From: an uncultured Desulfobacterium sp.
Lineage (GTDB): Bacteria; Desulfobacterota; DSM-4660; Desulfatiglandales; Desulfatiglandaceae
Assembly: GCA_900258555.1 (NCBI GenBank)
Contig: LT984854.1
Coordinates: 118,850 to 161,568, forward strand
Direction of reading: 5' to 3'
DNA: 42,719 bases
The notes beneath the pieces are model-generated. The model saw only the letters and a program-made list of their open reading frames with translations. It was not told where the DNA came from and did not search any database. The number at the start of each line of letters is the position of its first letter. Position 1 is the stretch's first letter. This document shows positions 33,276 to 42,623 of this stretch, in pieces. A program made the translations under genes and the position numbers.

Positions 33276-36200
33276 TCAGTTGTCCTCCACCGGGCCGGAC
33301 GGCACATTTTGTTCAACGTCTACGGATACAGGTTTTTTTCCCGGGGATTTTGCCCCTTTCTTCTCCTTGGATCGCTCGATCATTCGGTCAAAGAGATAAA
33401 ATAAAAGCGGCACATAGAGCATGGCCAATGTGGTCTCGCCGATCATGCCGCCGATTATGCCGGTGCCGATGGAATGACGGGCATTTGCGCCTGCACCCAT
33501 GGCTATTGCAAGGGGAAGCACGCCAAAGGCAAAGGCAAGGGAGGTCATGATAATGGGCCTGAGCCTCTGCTCGCCCGCTTCAATGGTGGCCTCCATGATG
33601 GATTTACCCTCTTTGCGAAGTTCCACGGCAAATGATACCCTGAGGATCGCATTTTTCGCCCCAAGACCGATCAGCACTAGAAGACCGATCTGGAAGTAGA
33701 CATCGTTTTCAAGCCCCCTCAGCCAGTTGGCTGTGAGTGCCCCCAAGACACCAAAGGGTACCGCCATCATCACGGAACCAGGCAGGGTCCAGGATTCGTA
33801 TTGGGCGGCAAGGACCAGAAAAACGATGATCAGCCCGAATACAAAGGCCATCATGGAGGTCCCGCCGGAGAGATTTTCCTCAAAGGCAAGACCGGACCAC
33901 GCAAAGGTGTATCCCTGGGGCAGCACCTCACGGGCAACCTCTTCCATGGCTGCAATGGCCTGGCCGGAGCTGTATCCTGGTGCGGCATTACCGTTTATCT
34001 TTGCCGCAGGAAATCCGTTAAAATGGGGAAGCAGGTCCGGCCCCGTCACCCATCTGGTGGTGACAAGTGCGGAGAGGGGGACCATCTCACCCTGACTTGA
34101 TCTTGTATACAGGCGTCTTAGGTCTCCCGGGTCCTGACGGTATTTCGGCTCGGACTGGAGAATGACCCACCAGACCCTGCTGAATTCATTGTACTGGCTG
34201 ACCGTAAGTGAGCCGAACTGTGCCTGGATGGCGCTGTAGACATCGCTTACCGAGACCCCCAAGAGATTGGCCTTTTCGCGGTCCACATCCGCACTGAGTT
34301 GCTGGGTGGTGGCGCGGAACGTGCTGTTTAATCCGGCAAGTTCCGGACGCTCATGGGCCTTACTGATAAATTGCCGGGTCAGCTCATCCAGTCTCGCAGG
34401 TTCACCTGCAGCCGTATCCTGGATCCAGAATTCAAAACCGCCTGTTGTCCCGATCCCTGGTATTGCAGGAGGGGCCACAGGGATCACCAGCCCCTCGTGA
34501 ATGTCCTTTGCCTTACCGTACAGGCCCATGAGCACGGCACGGGCGTTTTCAGCAATCGCCTTTTTTACTGAGTCGTAGCGCTCTTCAAATGGTTTAAGGG
34601 TCACGAAGAAGGTCCCTGCATTTGACTTGAACCCGCTGTCAAGAAGGCTGTAGCCCGTGAGCTGGGTGCGGGTATCCACCCCTGGGATATCCTTAAAAAT
34701 GGACTCCACCTTTTCTGCAACGGCCTGGGTGCGGTTTATGCTTGCGCCATCGGGCATGATGATCGCGGCCATGACATAGCCCTGATCCTCGTTGGGCACA
34801 AAGCTGGTGGGGATCACCTTGAAAAGGTGGAAGATGGAATAGAGAAGTACGGCCAAGATGACAAAGGCAAAGAGCATCCTTTTTATAACAAAGGTTACCG
34901 CATGACCAAAGCCCCTCGTAATGGCATCCACCTGACGGTTGAACCAGGCAAAGAATCCCTTTGTGGGAGGCGCGGTGTGCTTGAGCATAATCCCGCACAT
35001 GGCAGGCGTCAGGGTAAGGGCCACAAACCCGGAAACCGCCACTGAGATGACGATGGTGATGGCAAACTGCTTGTAGAGCTGGCCGGTGGTGCCGGGCAGA
35101 AATGCTGCGGGGATAAAGACCGATGCCATGACTAGCACGACTGCCACAAGTGAGCTGGATATTTCTCCCATGGCCCTGGTGGTCGCCTCTTTTGCGGTCA
35201 GGTGAAAGCGTACCATGTTACGTTCGACGTTTTCGACCACAACAATGGCGTCGTCCACCACCATACCGATTGCGAGTACCAGACCAAAAAGGGTGAGCAG
35301 GTTGATGGAAAAACCCAGTAAAAGCATGCCGGTAAATGTGCTGATCAGGGCCACAAGGATGGCGACAGAGCAGATGACCGTGGTGCGGAAGCTCTGAAGA
35401 AACAGATATACCACCAATACGACGAGCAAGATCGCCTCAAAGAGCGTATCAACCACCTCTTTTATGGAAAGACGAACAAAGTCGGTTGTGTCAAGGGAGA
35501 TCTTGTAGTTGAGGCCGCTGGGAAACCGGGGTTTCATGTCCTCCAGTGTCTTGCGGATTGCCTTGGAGACCTCAAGGCCGTTTGCCCCGGGCTGCTGGTA
35601 AACGGAAATCATGGTCGCGGGAATGCCGTTCAACTTGCTGTTGATCACATATTGTTTGAGACCGGTCTCGACGCGGGCGACATCTTTTAAGTGCACGATC
35701 CCGCTGCCGTCCTGATCCGAGCGTAAAATAATATTCTCATACTGCGAGGGCTCGGTAAAGGGCCTTTGGGTCACCACCGGAATCGTCAATTGTACAGGGC
35801 CTGATGTGGGCTGCTGCCCGATCTGCCCGGCCCCATACATGGCATTCTGGCTTGAAACCGCATGCTGGATGTCAGAGGTGGTGATCCCAAGGGATGCCAT
35901 CCGGTCCGGGTCCATCCAGATGCGCATGGCCTGATCGGCAACACCCATAATCTGCGCCTGCCCTGCGCCCGGTACGCGCTTGATTGCATCAAGGACGTAG
36001 ACATTGGTGTAGTTTGCAATATAGTCACTGCTGTAACGCTCCCCCTCTGCAAAGATGCCGATCAGCATCATAATGGTCGAGGCCTTTTTCTGCACTGAAA
36101 CACCCTGCTGTACAACTGCTTCAGGCAACTGGGCCAGGGCCAGATTGACACGGTTCTGGACCTGGACCTGGGCGATGTCAGGGTCGGTATCCAAGTTAAA

Positions 36201-36482
36201 ATATACGGTCAGGGTCAACTGGCCTGTAGAGGAGCTGGTGGAAGTCATGTAGAGCATGTTGTCTACACCGTTGATCTGGGCCTCGATGGGCGCTGCCACG
36301 GAGTCGGCAAGGGTCTGAGAATCCGCGCCGGGGTAAATGGCCGATACGGTCACCTGCACAGGTGTAATGGTCGGGTACTGCTCGACGGGAAGGGCCTTCA
36401 TGGCAACGAGGCCGGCAAGGCAGATAATTATTGAGATGACTGTGGCGAAGATGGGCCGGTCAATAAAAAATTTGGAGAACAC
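33276..36482 (-). CDS. RND multidrug transporter, inner-membrane pump (AcrB/MexB type)
   Basis: 1068 residues, full length, HAE-1 type (hydrophobe efflux). The start is GTG with AAGGAG upstream. It begins FSKFFIDRPIFATVISI, as in AcrB, with two large periplasmic loops and 12 membrane helices. The proton-relay pair is visible in AIGMVVDDAIVVVENVERN near residue 400 (Asp-Asp). It exports drugs, bile-like compounds or hydrophobic metabolites with proton exchange. It lies between adaptor and channel genes; the 25-base gap to the adaptor gene suggests one transcript. Confidence 0.95.
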   Translation of the reverse strand: MFSKFFIDRPIFATVISIIICLAGLVAMKALPVEQYPTITPVQVTVSAIYPGADSQTLADSVAAPIEAQINGVDNMLYMTSTSSSTGQLTLTVYFNLDTDPDIAQVQVQNRVNLALAQLPEAVVQQGVSVQKKASTIMMLIGIFAEGERYSSDYIANYTNVYVLDAIKRVPGAGQAQIMGVADQAMRIWMDPDRMASLGITTSDIQHAVSSQNAMYGAGQIGQQPTSGPVQLTIPVVTQRPFTEPSQYENIILRSDQDGSGIVHLKDVARVETGLKQYVINSKLNGIPATMISVYQQPGANGLEVSKAIRKTLEDMKPRFPSGLNYKISLDTTDFVRLSIKEVVDTLFEAILLVVLVVYLFLQSFRTTVICSVAILVALISTFTGMLLLGFSINLLTLFGLVLAIGMVVDDAIVVVENVERNMVRFHLTAKEATTRAMGEISSSLVAVVLVMASVFIPAAFLPGTTGQLYKQFAITIVISVAVSGFVALTLTPAMCGIMLKHTAPPTKGFFAWFNRQVDAITRGFGHAVTFVIKRMLFAFVILAVLLYSIFHLFKVIPTSFVPNEDQGYVMAAIIMPDGASINRTQAVAEKVESIFKDIPGVDTRTQLTGYSLLDSGFKSNAGTFFVTLKPFEERYDSVKKAIAENARAVLMGLYGKAKDIHEGLVIPVAPPAIPGIGTTGGFEFWIQDTAAGEPARLDELTRQFISKAHERPELAGLNSTFRATTQQLSADVDREKANLLGVSVSDVYSAIQAQFGSLTVSQYNEFSRVWWVILQSEPKYRQDPGDLRRLYTRSSQGEMVPLSALVTTRWVTGPDLLPHFNGFPAAKINGNAAPGYSSGQAIAAMEEVAREVLPQGYTFAWSGLAFEENLSGGTSMMAFVFGLIIVFLVLAAQYESWTLPGSVMMAVPFGVLGALTANWLRGLENDVYFQIGLLVLIGLGAKNAILRVSFAVELRKEGKSIMEATIEAGEQRLRPIIMTSLAFAFGVLPLAIAMGAGANARHSIGTGIIGGMIGETTLAMLYVPLLFYLFDRMIERSKEKKGAKSPGKKPVSVDVEQNVPSGPVEDN

Positions 36483-36507
36483 AGCTAAGGGCTCCTTTAT
36501 CTGTCAG

Positions 36508-37734
36508 CTATTTTTCTAACTTCACAAGACCTGTCTCAGGCGAGGCAGGCCTGGATGATACTGGGCTGTCTACTCCCTCGGCGGGTTTTATGGAGACGGT
36601 CGTACCCGGGCGAAGTGTCAGGCCGCCGTCTACAACCACCCGGTCGCCGTTTCTCAGGCCTTCAAATATGAACCAGTCGTGTTCGTGCCACCCCCCGACC
36701 GTGACCGGTCGCTGTTCGACCTTATGATCATCTCCCACCACCCAGACAAAGTGACCCTTAGAACCCTGCTGTACGGCCCGTTGCGGCACCAGGATCGCAC
36801 CGGGCCGAACTGCACCCTTCAGGCGCGCCCTGACATACTGATTTGGCCGCAATATACCGTCCGGATTCTGTACGCTTGCCCTGATGAGAAAGGTCCCGGT
36901 CTGGGGGTTATAGGACGGCTCTGCAAAGGTCATCCGCCCTTTGTGGGGATAGACCGAGCCGTCTACGAGTATGATCTCCACCTCATAGGTCTTGTTTCTA
37001 AGGGGCGGCCGCAGGAGTCCCTTGGCCATCTGGTCCCGGTACTTCTGCAATTCATTTTCTGAGATGCTGAAATTCACCCACATGGGCGAGAGCACCGAGA
37101 CAGTGGTCAAAAGGCTGTTCTCCGGGTTTATAAAGGTGCCTTCTGTCTGCCGTGCCGAACTGCTGACCCCGGTAACAGGGGTAGTGATCGTGGTGTAGGA
37201 AAGATCCAGCTTTGCCGCTTCCAACTGGGCCTTGGCCTGCTCCACTGCGGCTGCAGCGGACTGATATTGACCTGTGGCGTCATCCAGGTCTTTCTGGGAG
37301 AGGGCATTTTGTTCAGTGAGGGGTTTTGTCCGCTCAAGGTTTACGCGGGCTGTTTCAAGGGCGGCCTCCTGCTTGGCCAGCGCGGCCTTTGCCTGGTCCA
37401 GTTGGACCTGAAATGGTTTGGGGTCTATCTGAAAGAGGACCTGCCCTTCTTTGACCACCGATCCTTCGGTATATAATCGCCTGTCCAGGAATCCGCTTAC
37501 CCGCGCCTGGATGTTGACCAAGTGGGAACTCTGGGTCTGCGCAACATATTCAAAGCCAACCGGCACATCCTTTGGAACGATTTTTATCACCACGACAACA
37601 GGCGGCGAAGCTGCCGGGGCCTCCACCTTGCCTTTGCAGGCTGGAGTAAGAAAGAACAACAACAGAATAAGAATTATATGATTAGTAACCGATCCAACAT
37701 ATCCCAGCAGGTTGTTTTTACCTATCTTATCCAT
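36508..37734 (-). CDS. RND efflux periplasmic adaptor (AcrA/MexA type)
   Basis: 408 residues from ATG 37734 (an in-frame TTG two codons upstream is an alternative). The N-terminal hydrophobic segment ends in LTPAC, a lipobox, so it is a lipoprotein. VNIQARVSGFLDRRLYTEG near 72, a helical hairpin around 100-160, then lipoyl and beta-barrel domains. It joins pump and outer channel. First gene of the operon adaptor-pump-channel. No TetR or other regulator is adjacent; a MITE-like element lies in the upstream region. Confidence 0.94.
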   Translation of the reverse strand: MDKIGKNNLLGYVGSVTNHIILILLLFFLTPACKGKVEAPAASPPVVVVIKIVPKDVPVGFEYVAQTQSSHLVNIQARVSGFLDRRLYTEGSVVKEGQVLFQIDPKPFQVQLDQAKAALAKQEAALETARVNLERTKPLTEQNALSQKDLDDATGQYQSAAAAVEQAKAQLEAAKLDLSYTTITTPVTGVSSSARQTEGTFINPENSLLTTVSVLSPMWVNFSISENELQKYRDQMAKGLLRPPLRNKTYEVEIILVDGSVYPHKGRMTFAEPSYNPQTGTFLIRASVQNPDGILRPNQYVRARLKGAVRPGAILVPQRAVQQGSKGHFVWVVGDDHKVEQRPVTVGGWHEHDWFIFEGLRNGDRVVVDGGLTLRPGTTVSIKPAEGVDSPVSSRPASPETGLVKLEK

Positions 37735-37813
37735 CGGCAAGTCTCTCCATGTCTAAGGTCACCGCTTGTCTTCCCGGTCAAAAGTATCTGTTTTTCTCAG
37801 CCGGTTCAAGCAT

Positions 37814-37985
37814 ATTATCCTAAAAAAAGCAGTTACCGCTTAGCCTTTAGCTATTAGGCAAGGGTTCTGACATGTTGACAACTTTAATGTTTGCACCCAG
37901 TGGGTGAGGATAGAAATTGTTGAACCATCTTGAATTCTTTAAGCTAACGGCTAATCGAACAGCTAAGCGCTTTTTTTAGGATTAT
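37814..37985. mobile_element. MITE-like element upstream of the efflux operon
   Basis: Arms ATTATCCTAAAAAAAGC (37814-37830) and GCTTTTTTTAGGATTAT (37969-37985) are 17-bp inverted repeats with one mismatch. The interior, about 138 bases, contains a CACCCA/TGGGTG palindrome and no gene. It sits between the divergent efflux operon and a toxin-antitoxin pair and may carry promoter or terminator signals. Confidence 0.65.
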
Positions 37986-38064
37986 TTGAATCGAGACATC
38001 TGTCGTAGATTTTTATTTTCATGTTTTAATTTCCCTAATTCGCACTTTACTGTTTCTAAGAAAA

Positions 38065-38093
38065 TTGACATAGTAAAAGGATGCAGTTATCCT
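38065..38093 (+). promoter_or_regulatory. Promoter with operator-like repeat for the toxin-antitoxin pair
   Basis: TTGACA (38065-38070), 17-base spacer, TATCCT (38088-38093). AGGAT (38078-38082) and ATCCT (38089-38093) form an inverted repeat covering the -10 box, typical of an autoregulated antitoxin operator. Confidence 0.5.
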
Positions 38094-38121
38094 GCGGACA
38101 GAATACAATAGGCATACGAAT

Positions 38122-38376
38122 ATGAAGTATTATGATTGGAATGACGATAAAAATGAGTTACTCAAGAGATTGCGCGACGTGTCGTTTGAGCAAGTCGTAT
38201 TGGCTATTGCTTCAGGGGACTTAGTTGACCGGTTGAAACATCCAAACCAGTGGGTTTTTCTTGTGAAAATTGAAGATTATATCTATTCGGTGCCATATGT
38301 GGAGGATGATGAGAAGGTTTTCCTGAAAACAATAATACCTAACAGGCGAGCAACCAAGAAGTATTTGGGAGGCTGA
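38122..38376 (+). CDS. BrnT-like toxin of a type II toxin-antitoxin pair
   Basis: 84 residues. The N-terminus YYDWNDDKNELLKRLRDVSF, followed by EQVVLAI and later FLKTIIPNRRATKKYL, follows the BrnT pattern, a small RNase-fold toxin that blocks translation. Subfamily assignment is by pattern and not certain. It lies two bases before the antitoxin gene (toxin first, as in brnTA). The RBS is weak. Confidence 0.65.
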   Translation: MKYYDWNDDKNELLKRLRDVSFEQVVLAIASGDLVDRLKHPNQWVFLVKIEDYIYSVPYVEDDEKVFLKTIIPNRRATKKYLGG

Positions 38377-38378
38377 AA

Positions 38379-38663
38379 ATGTTAAAAGTAAAATATATGG
38401 ATAAAGACGAAATGGAACTAGCCAGATCCTTGGAAACTGAGGAATGGGTTTCTGATCTGCCCAGGAGGGATAAGCAGCGATATGAGGAATACGCCCGCAC
38501 CAGCTTGACTAAGCAGAAGAGAATCAATATCCGAATGACTGAACGAGACTTAAAAAAAATCCAGGCAAGAGCAATCGAAGAAGGGATACCCTATCAATCT
38601 CTCATCTCAATGCTGATTCATAAATATAACGAAGGCAAAGTGACCATCCACGAGCGGAACTGA
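38379..38663 (+). CDS. Ribbon-helix-helix antitoxin (CopG/BrnA-like)
   Basis: 94 residues. The C-terminal half (INIRMTERDLKKIQARAIEE, then YQSLISMLIHKY) is a ribbon-helix-helix domain. The N-terminal half (EMELARSLETEEWVSDLP) is the flexible, acidic part that would bind the toxin. RBS GGAGG fixes ATG 38379. Partner of the BrnT-like gene just upstream, and probable repressor of the pair. Confidence 0.75.
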   Translation: MLKVKYMDKDEMELARSLETEEWVSDLPRRDKQRYEEYARTSLTKQKRINIRMTERDLKKIQARAIEEGIPYQSLISMLIHKYNEGKVTIHERN

Positions 38664-39115
38664 TATTAGACATTTGATGGCGGGACGATAATATCATCAA
38701 CCGCCTTTCATGCTGTTATTATAGTTTATATTGATTTTCTATGTTTTGATGTACGCGTCCTCGCCCCTTACTGTTAAAAGTCAAGCAGCAAACATCCCAC
38801 GAGGAACTTGATGTCGCAATTTGCGATTTCAAGTTGACAACCTCTTAGGTCAATCGAGGCATAAATTCTTCTTTAACATTTTCTGAGCGTTCTGAGGGAC
38901 AACCTAAAAATCGTAAGCATTAAGGGTTGTCCGTCCTATCCCACCGGCTTTTCACTGTGTTATCTGGTTCGACGACCCTTATTTTCATCATTTGGTCTGC
39001 ACCCCCCTGAAACTCATAAGGAACAGGAGCGATTGTCGCAGGGGCGAGTTAGGAGGCGTAAGGGACATGGAAATATGAATCAAGTCATCTATTTGTTCTC
39101 TGCGCAGGGTTCTTT
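38664..39115. other. Intergenic region with palindromes, no gene recognised
   Basis: It contains the palindrome at 38805-38835 and an inverted repeat with GGACAACCT (38897-38905) and AGGGTTGTCC (38923-38932). A frame reading into the next ORF is open from 39062. Confidence 0.5.
38805..38835. repeat. 31-base near-perfect palindrome
   Basis: Outer arms AACTTGA and TCAAGTT and inner arms TCGCAA and TTGCGA pair exactly, with two 2-base mismatches between. It fits a dimeric DNA-binding protein, but no regulator gene is adjacent and no promoter is clear. TTGACA follows at 38834. Confidence 0.6.
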
Positions 39116-39376
39116 TTGGGGTCCATTGCCATAGCAGGTGTTGAACCATCGCCGTTCAAGGAAGTCATCAAAGGCAAGATTGATCTGATTGTTGAACGTC
39201 TCATGCCTCTCACGGAAGTTTCGCCCACAGGAACATCCGGTGATGTCCAGGCATTGGCGATTGAAATTGTGAATTATCTCCAGTCTGCGGATGAACGGCC
39301 GATCAAGCGCCGCCTTGCCACTATGTGGGCAATCATCATCATGGAACGTATTTCCTCTGTCTTGTTTGATCCCTAG
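39116..39376 (+). CDS. Hypothetical protein, start uncertain, possibly truncated
   Basis: 86 residues from TTG 39116; the frame is open without ATG from 39062. The sequence reads as a real protein (VEPSPFKEVIKGKIDLIVER, then DVQALAIEIVNYLQSADERP, and a final helix). No domain recognised. There is no good RBS, so it may be the 3' part of a disrupted gene. Confidence 0.4.
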   Translation: MGSIAIAGVEPSPFKEVIKGKIDLIVERLMPLTEVSPTGTSGDVQALAIEIVNYLQSADERPIKRRLATMWAIIIMERISSVLFDP

Positions 39377-39677
39377 CCAGAGCCTCCGGGATATCAGCTA
39401 AATGCACGTGTAAACTTAGAAACAATTATTTCGATATCATAAGACACTTATCCCCTCCTTATTTTTTTCCGCAGATGTCGAACGAATGATTTTGTGGTTT
39501 CTGTTAAACTCCAAATATATTTCAGCTCACTGAGGATCTTCCCTCAATAACATCCATTCTACTGGCGGTAAAACACCACAACTTGAGGATCATACAAATA
39601 ACTTCTTTCCCCCCGAAGCTGTTAGGATTTTTTGCACCCCGTGTTGAAATCTTATAGGATAAAGCGGTTCTGTGGTT

Positions 39678-39753
39678 TAGGGCACCTTGGTTCCAAATCA
39701 ACTTCCCGGTTCGAATCAATTGCGGGGTTTTTTAAATCACATGAGGTGCCCTA
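39678..39753. repeat. 10-bp inverted repeat bracketing a structured segment, after larA
   Basis: TAGGGCACCT (39678-39687) and AGGTGCCCTA (39744-39753) are perfect reverse complements 56 bases apart. Inside are a CCCG/CGGG pair and a TTCGAAT motif. It lies 5 bases beyond the larA stop on the minus strand, where it could form a stem at the mRNA 3' end. 39377-39677 otherwise shows nothing. Confidence 0.5.
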
Positions 39754-39758
39754 TTCCC

Positions 39759-41066
39759 TTAGTGGACCTTAATTTGTTTTCTGGATTTCGCAATGTATTT
39801 GGGTATCACATATGGTCCCTCTGGAATGACAACTACGCGCTTATCGCCAAAGTATTCCACACTATGCTGGATTGCATCCGCCATCGATTGGACAGGGCTA
39901 ACGCATGTCAACTGCCTGTCCGATTTGCGTAGACAACTGCTATAGAGATGGATTTTACCCATCTTTGCGACCTTAAGCTGCATCTCTGTCTCCCACTCAT
40001 CTATGTCGGCCCTTGTTTTATATAAAATTTGTTGCATAAACTCCTCTGGTCCGATCTCGATAAGACGCCGCTGACATTCCGCATATTCGTCGGAGCCGAT
40101 GCCGTCTGAGCACTCAGAGATGATAAATATGTTCCCCCCGGGCTCAAGCACATCAATTGCCGCCACCATGCCCTTGACGGTTTGGTAGTAATTCTTGTCC
40201 AGGGGGTATCCTCCTCCGCTCGTGATTACTGTTTTGAATTTCTGTGTTATCGGAACCTCTACAAAAGGACGGACGAACTTTACCGCTTCCATATGGCTCT
40301 TTTCAATGTCTCCAAAATTGACAAAAGAGATTTTTCGAGCCTCATCAATAACAACATTCACTGCATAACATTTTCCCAATGCCTTCACTATCTCTATCAT
40401 CTCCTGATGAAGCGGATTTTCTTCAATTACACAATTTTGGACTCCCTTTTGCTCCAGAATGCTGGCTGCATGTATGGAAGTAATGGTTTCACGATGGGCA
40501 ATGCCCGGGATGATAAGCTTTCTTCCACCAGAATAGCCTGCCATAAAATGGGGTTCTACGAGCCCGACAACAATTCTAAGATCAGCCTCCACAAAACGCC
40601 TGTCAAGCTTTATGAGCGTGCCTTTTTGGGTTTTGCCCAAATCTATATGGTCTTTGCCACGATTCGCGAAGTGATTTTCAATTTTCACATTCTGCATAAC
40701 CCATTCACTTCCAACCACTTCAAGCAGTTCCTGGCCTTCATTGGGCCGATGAAGACCAGTTGCCACTAATACAGTGATGTTTGCCGGTTGAATACCAGAA
40801 GAGGTGAGGAGTTGGATCAATGCTGGAAGGATTACCCCGTTTGGGACAGGCCTGGTTATGTCGCAAATCAGAATACAAGCGTTCCCATGATTTTTTGCCA
40901 ATTCGCTGAGGGGATGACACCCACAAGGGTGGGCGAAGGCCTCTTTCAAGGTCATCACCGGATCAAACAAAATAGGCATGGGCTTCTTTCGAATCACCGT
41001 GATATCCCATTCATCAGGAAGGTCAAGGGGCAAACCCATTTTACCATAGTGCATCATTATGCGCAT
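39759..41066 (-). CDS. larA: LarA-type nickel-pincer racemase (lactate racemase family)
   Basis: 435 residues from ATG 41066, with GAGG about 8 bases upstream. Catalytic residues known from LarA are present: GLHRP (His106), EPHFMAGYSGGRK with His173 and Lys183 (the lysine that binds the pincer cofactor), and SIHAAS (His199). It interconverts D- and L-lactate, or a related 2-hydroxyacid, using a nickel-pincer nucleotide. The genes for cofactor synthesis (larB, larC, larE) are not in the window. It is downstream of a glcD-type gene on the same strand, so both probably act on lactate. Confidence 0.9.
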   Translation of the reverse strand: MRIMMHYGKMGLPLDLPDEWDITVIRKKPMPILFDPVMTLKEAFAHPCGCHPLSELAKNHGNACILICDITRPVPNGVILPALIQLLTSSGIQPANITVLVATGLHRPNEGQELLEVVGSEWVMQNVKIENHFANRGKDHIDLGKTQKGTLIKLDRRFVEADLRIVVGLVEPHFMAGYSGGRKLIIPGIAHRETITSIHAASILEQKGVQNCVIEENPLHQEMIEIVKALGKCYAVNVVIDEARKISFVNFGDIEKSHMEAVKFVRPFVEVPITQKFKTVITSGGGYPLDKNYYQTVKGMVAAIDVLEPGGNIFIISECSDGIGSDEYAECQRRLIEIGPEEFMQQILYKTRADIDEWETEMQLKVAKMGKIHLYSSCLRKSDRQLTCVSPVQSMADAIQHSVEYFGDKRVVVIPEGPYVIPKYIAKSRKQIKVH

Positions 41067-41234
41067 TTCCGTATCCTCTTTTAATGTTTCAATATTTCCC
41101 AGCTGCAATTATGTTGTGATTCGGGTTTCCGTAAAATTTGTCTCTATAGCTTGATCCCCCATAGATACCTGTCGGCATAAAACCTAAATCTAACTGACAG
41201 CCCCCAGAGCTGGTGTTGCAATAACTTCTAGAAG

Positions 41235-42563
41235 TTAGTCATTGTCATCGGGAAATATTTTTTCTGGATTGAGGAGCCCCTTGGGATCGAAAGCATATTT
41301 AACACGCTTCATAAGGTCAATCTCGACAGGGGTCATCTGGATTGTCATGTAATCCTTTGCTGTTATACCCACACCGTGTTCCCCTGTCAGTTTTCCACCC
41401 ATTTCGATGGTTTTTCTATATATTTCTCCAAGGAGTTCATGCGCCTCCTCAAGCTCTGAAAAGTTTCCCCTTAAATACTGGATAGTTACATGGAGATTGC
41501 CATCACCTGCATGACCGAATGTCGCGACCTTGACGGTTTTTCCCTCTATACTTTCCTGTATTGATCGGACTAGAAAGGGGAGTTGATAACGTGGAACAAC
41601 CACATCTGCTTCCAGGTGATCTTTGCCCTTTGCCTTGAGGGCAGGGAGGGTTTCCCTCCTGATTCGCCATAGTTGCTCAGCTTGCTCATCGTTTTCTGCG
41701 AGCTTCGCGTCAACGATTCCTGAGTGGCCTTCACACAAAGACATTATCCGGCGGGCTTCCGAATCTATTGCTGCCTCATGGTTGCCATCAATTTCGACAA
41801 GTATTAGAGCTGCAGCCTCCCGCCTCATGAGGGACCCTAGTCTCGGCAGATAGTCGGCTACACTGTTGATGCTCATGTTATCCATAAACTCAACGGCACT
41901 GGGCAGGTTCCCGGCCCCAAAGAAATCTACCACCAGGTCTGCCGCAGCTCCGAGATCGTTCAGATATATGATGCATGTTTTTCTGATTGCTGGTTTGGGT
42001 AGCAGCTTGCAGATGATTTTGGTGACAACAGCGAGGGTCCCCTCGGAACCGATAAGGAGGGCGACGAGATCATATCCTGTTACATTCTTTACTGTTCTGC
42101 CGCCCACATTAATTATCTGTCCGTCAGGTAAAACAGCTTCTAAGCCAAGAACATAATCCCGGGTAACGCCATATTTAACCGCCCTTGTATAACCGGCATT
42201 TTCTGCAACATTGCCCCCAAGAGTGCTTTCCACGGTGCTTGATGGATCAGGAGGGAAGAAGAGATTGTGCTTTTTTAATGACTCCTGAAGGTCTGCCGCG
42301 ATGACTCCAGGCTCTACCACGACCTGCATGTTCTTTACATCAATTTCAATTATTCTATTCATCTTGAGAAGAGAAAGTACCAGCCCTCCCTGAACAGGCA
42401 AGGCTCCCCCTGATAGCCCTGTTCTACCACCCTGGGGAGTGACAGGAATATCTAAGGAATAGGCTATTTTCATAATCTTGGATACCTCTTCAGTAGAATA
42501 GGGAAGTAGAACGACATGCGGCATAAACCGTATTTCAGTGGCATCGTAACAAAAGTGGGACAT
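41235..42563 (-). CDS. glcD: GlcD-type FAD-linked oxidase (D-lactate/glycolate dehydrogenase)
   Basis: 442 residues from ATG 42563. The FAD-binding PCMH domain is intact: PQGGRTGLSGGALP near 42 and PDPSSTVESTLGGNVAENAG near 100. The C-terminal FAD-oxidase domain has ATFGHAGDGNLHVT near 350 and GKLTGEHGVG near 395. The frame is open upstream to 42648 and encodes SYVREFLKDDQIITDKEG, which looks like the missing N-terminus of this family, but no start codon is available there. The true start was probably lost; translation, if any, begins at 42563, with AAAGAGGG too close for a good RBS. It oxidises D-lactate or glycolate and passes electrons to Fe-S partners. Confidence 0.85.
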   Translation of the reverse strand: MSHFCYDATEIRFMPHVVLLPYSTEEVSKIMKIAYSLDIPVTPQGGRTGLSGGALPVQGGLVLSLLKMNRIIEIDVKNMQVVVEPGVIAADLQESLKKHNLFFPPDPSSTVESTLGGNVAENAGYTRAVKYGVTRDYVLGLEAVLPDGQIINVGGRTVKNVTGYDLVALLIGSEGTLAVVTKIICKLLPKPAIRKTCIIYLNDLGAAADLVVDFFGAGNLPSAVEFMDNMSINSVADYLPRLGSLMRREAAALILVEIDGNHEAAIDSEARRIMSLCEGHSGIVDAKLAENDEQAEQLWRIRRETLPALKAKGKDHLEADVVVPRYQLPFLVRSIQESIEGKTVKVATFGHAGDGNLHVTIQYLRGNFSELEEAHELLGEIYRKTIEMGGKLTGEHGVGITAKDYMTIQMTPVEIDLMKRVKYAFDPKGLLNPEKIFPDDND

Positions 42564-42623
42564 ACCCTCTTTGTCTGTAATGATCTGATCATCTTTGAGA
42601 AATTCACGGACGTAACTAAACCA

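Noticed and set aside
33275-33316. Longer N-terminus for the outer-membrane channel
   Set aside because: The signal peptide and lipobox start at the Met at 33274, which has its own RBS; the upstream codons lie in the pump gene.
39522-39719. 65-codon minus-strand frame beyond larA
   Set aside because: No RBS, no family pattern, and it overlaps the inverted-repeat segment.
39680-39740. Sequence GGTTCGAATC, resembling a tRNA T-loop
   Set aside because: The five bases on either side do not pair, and no acceptor or anticodon stem can be built around it.
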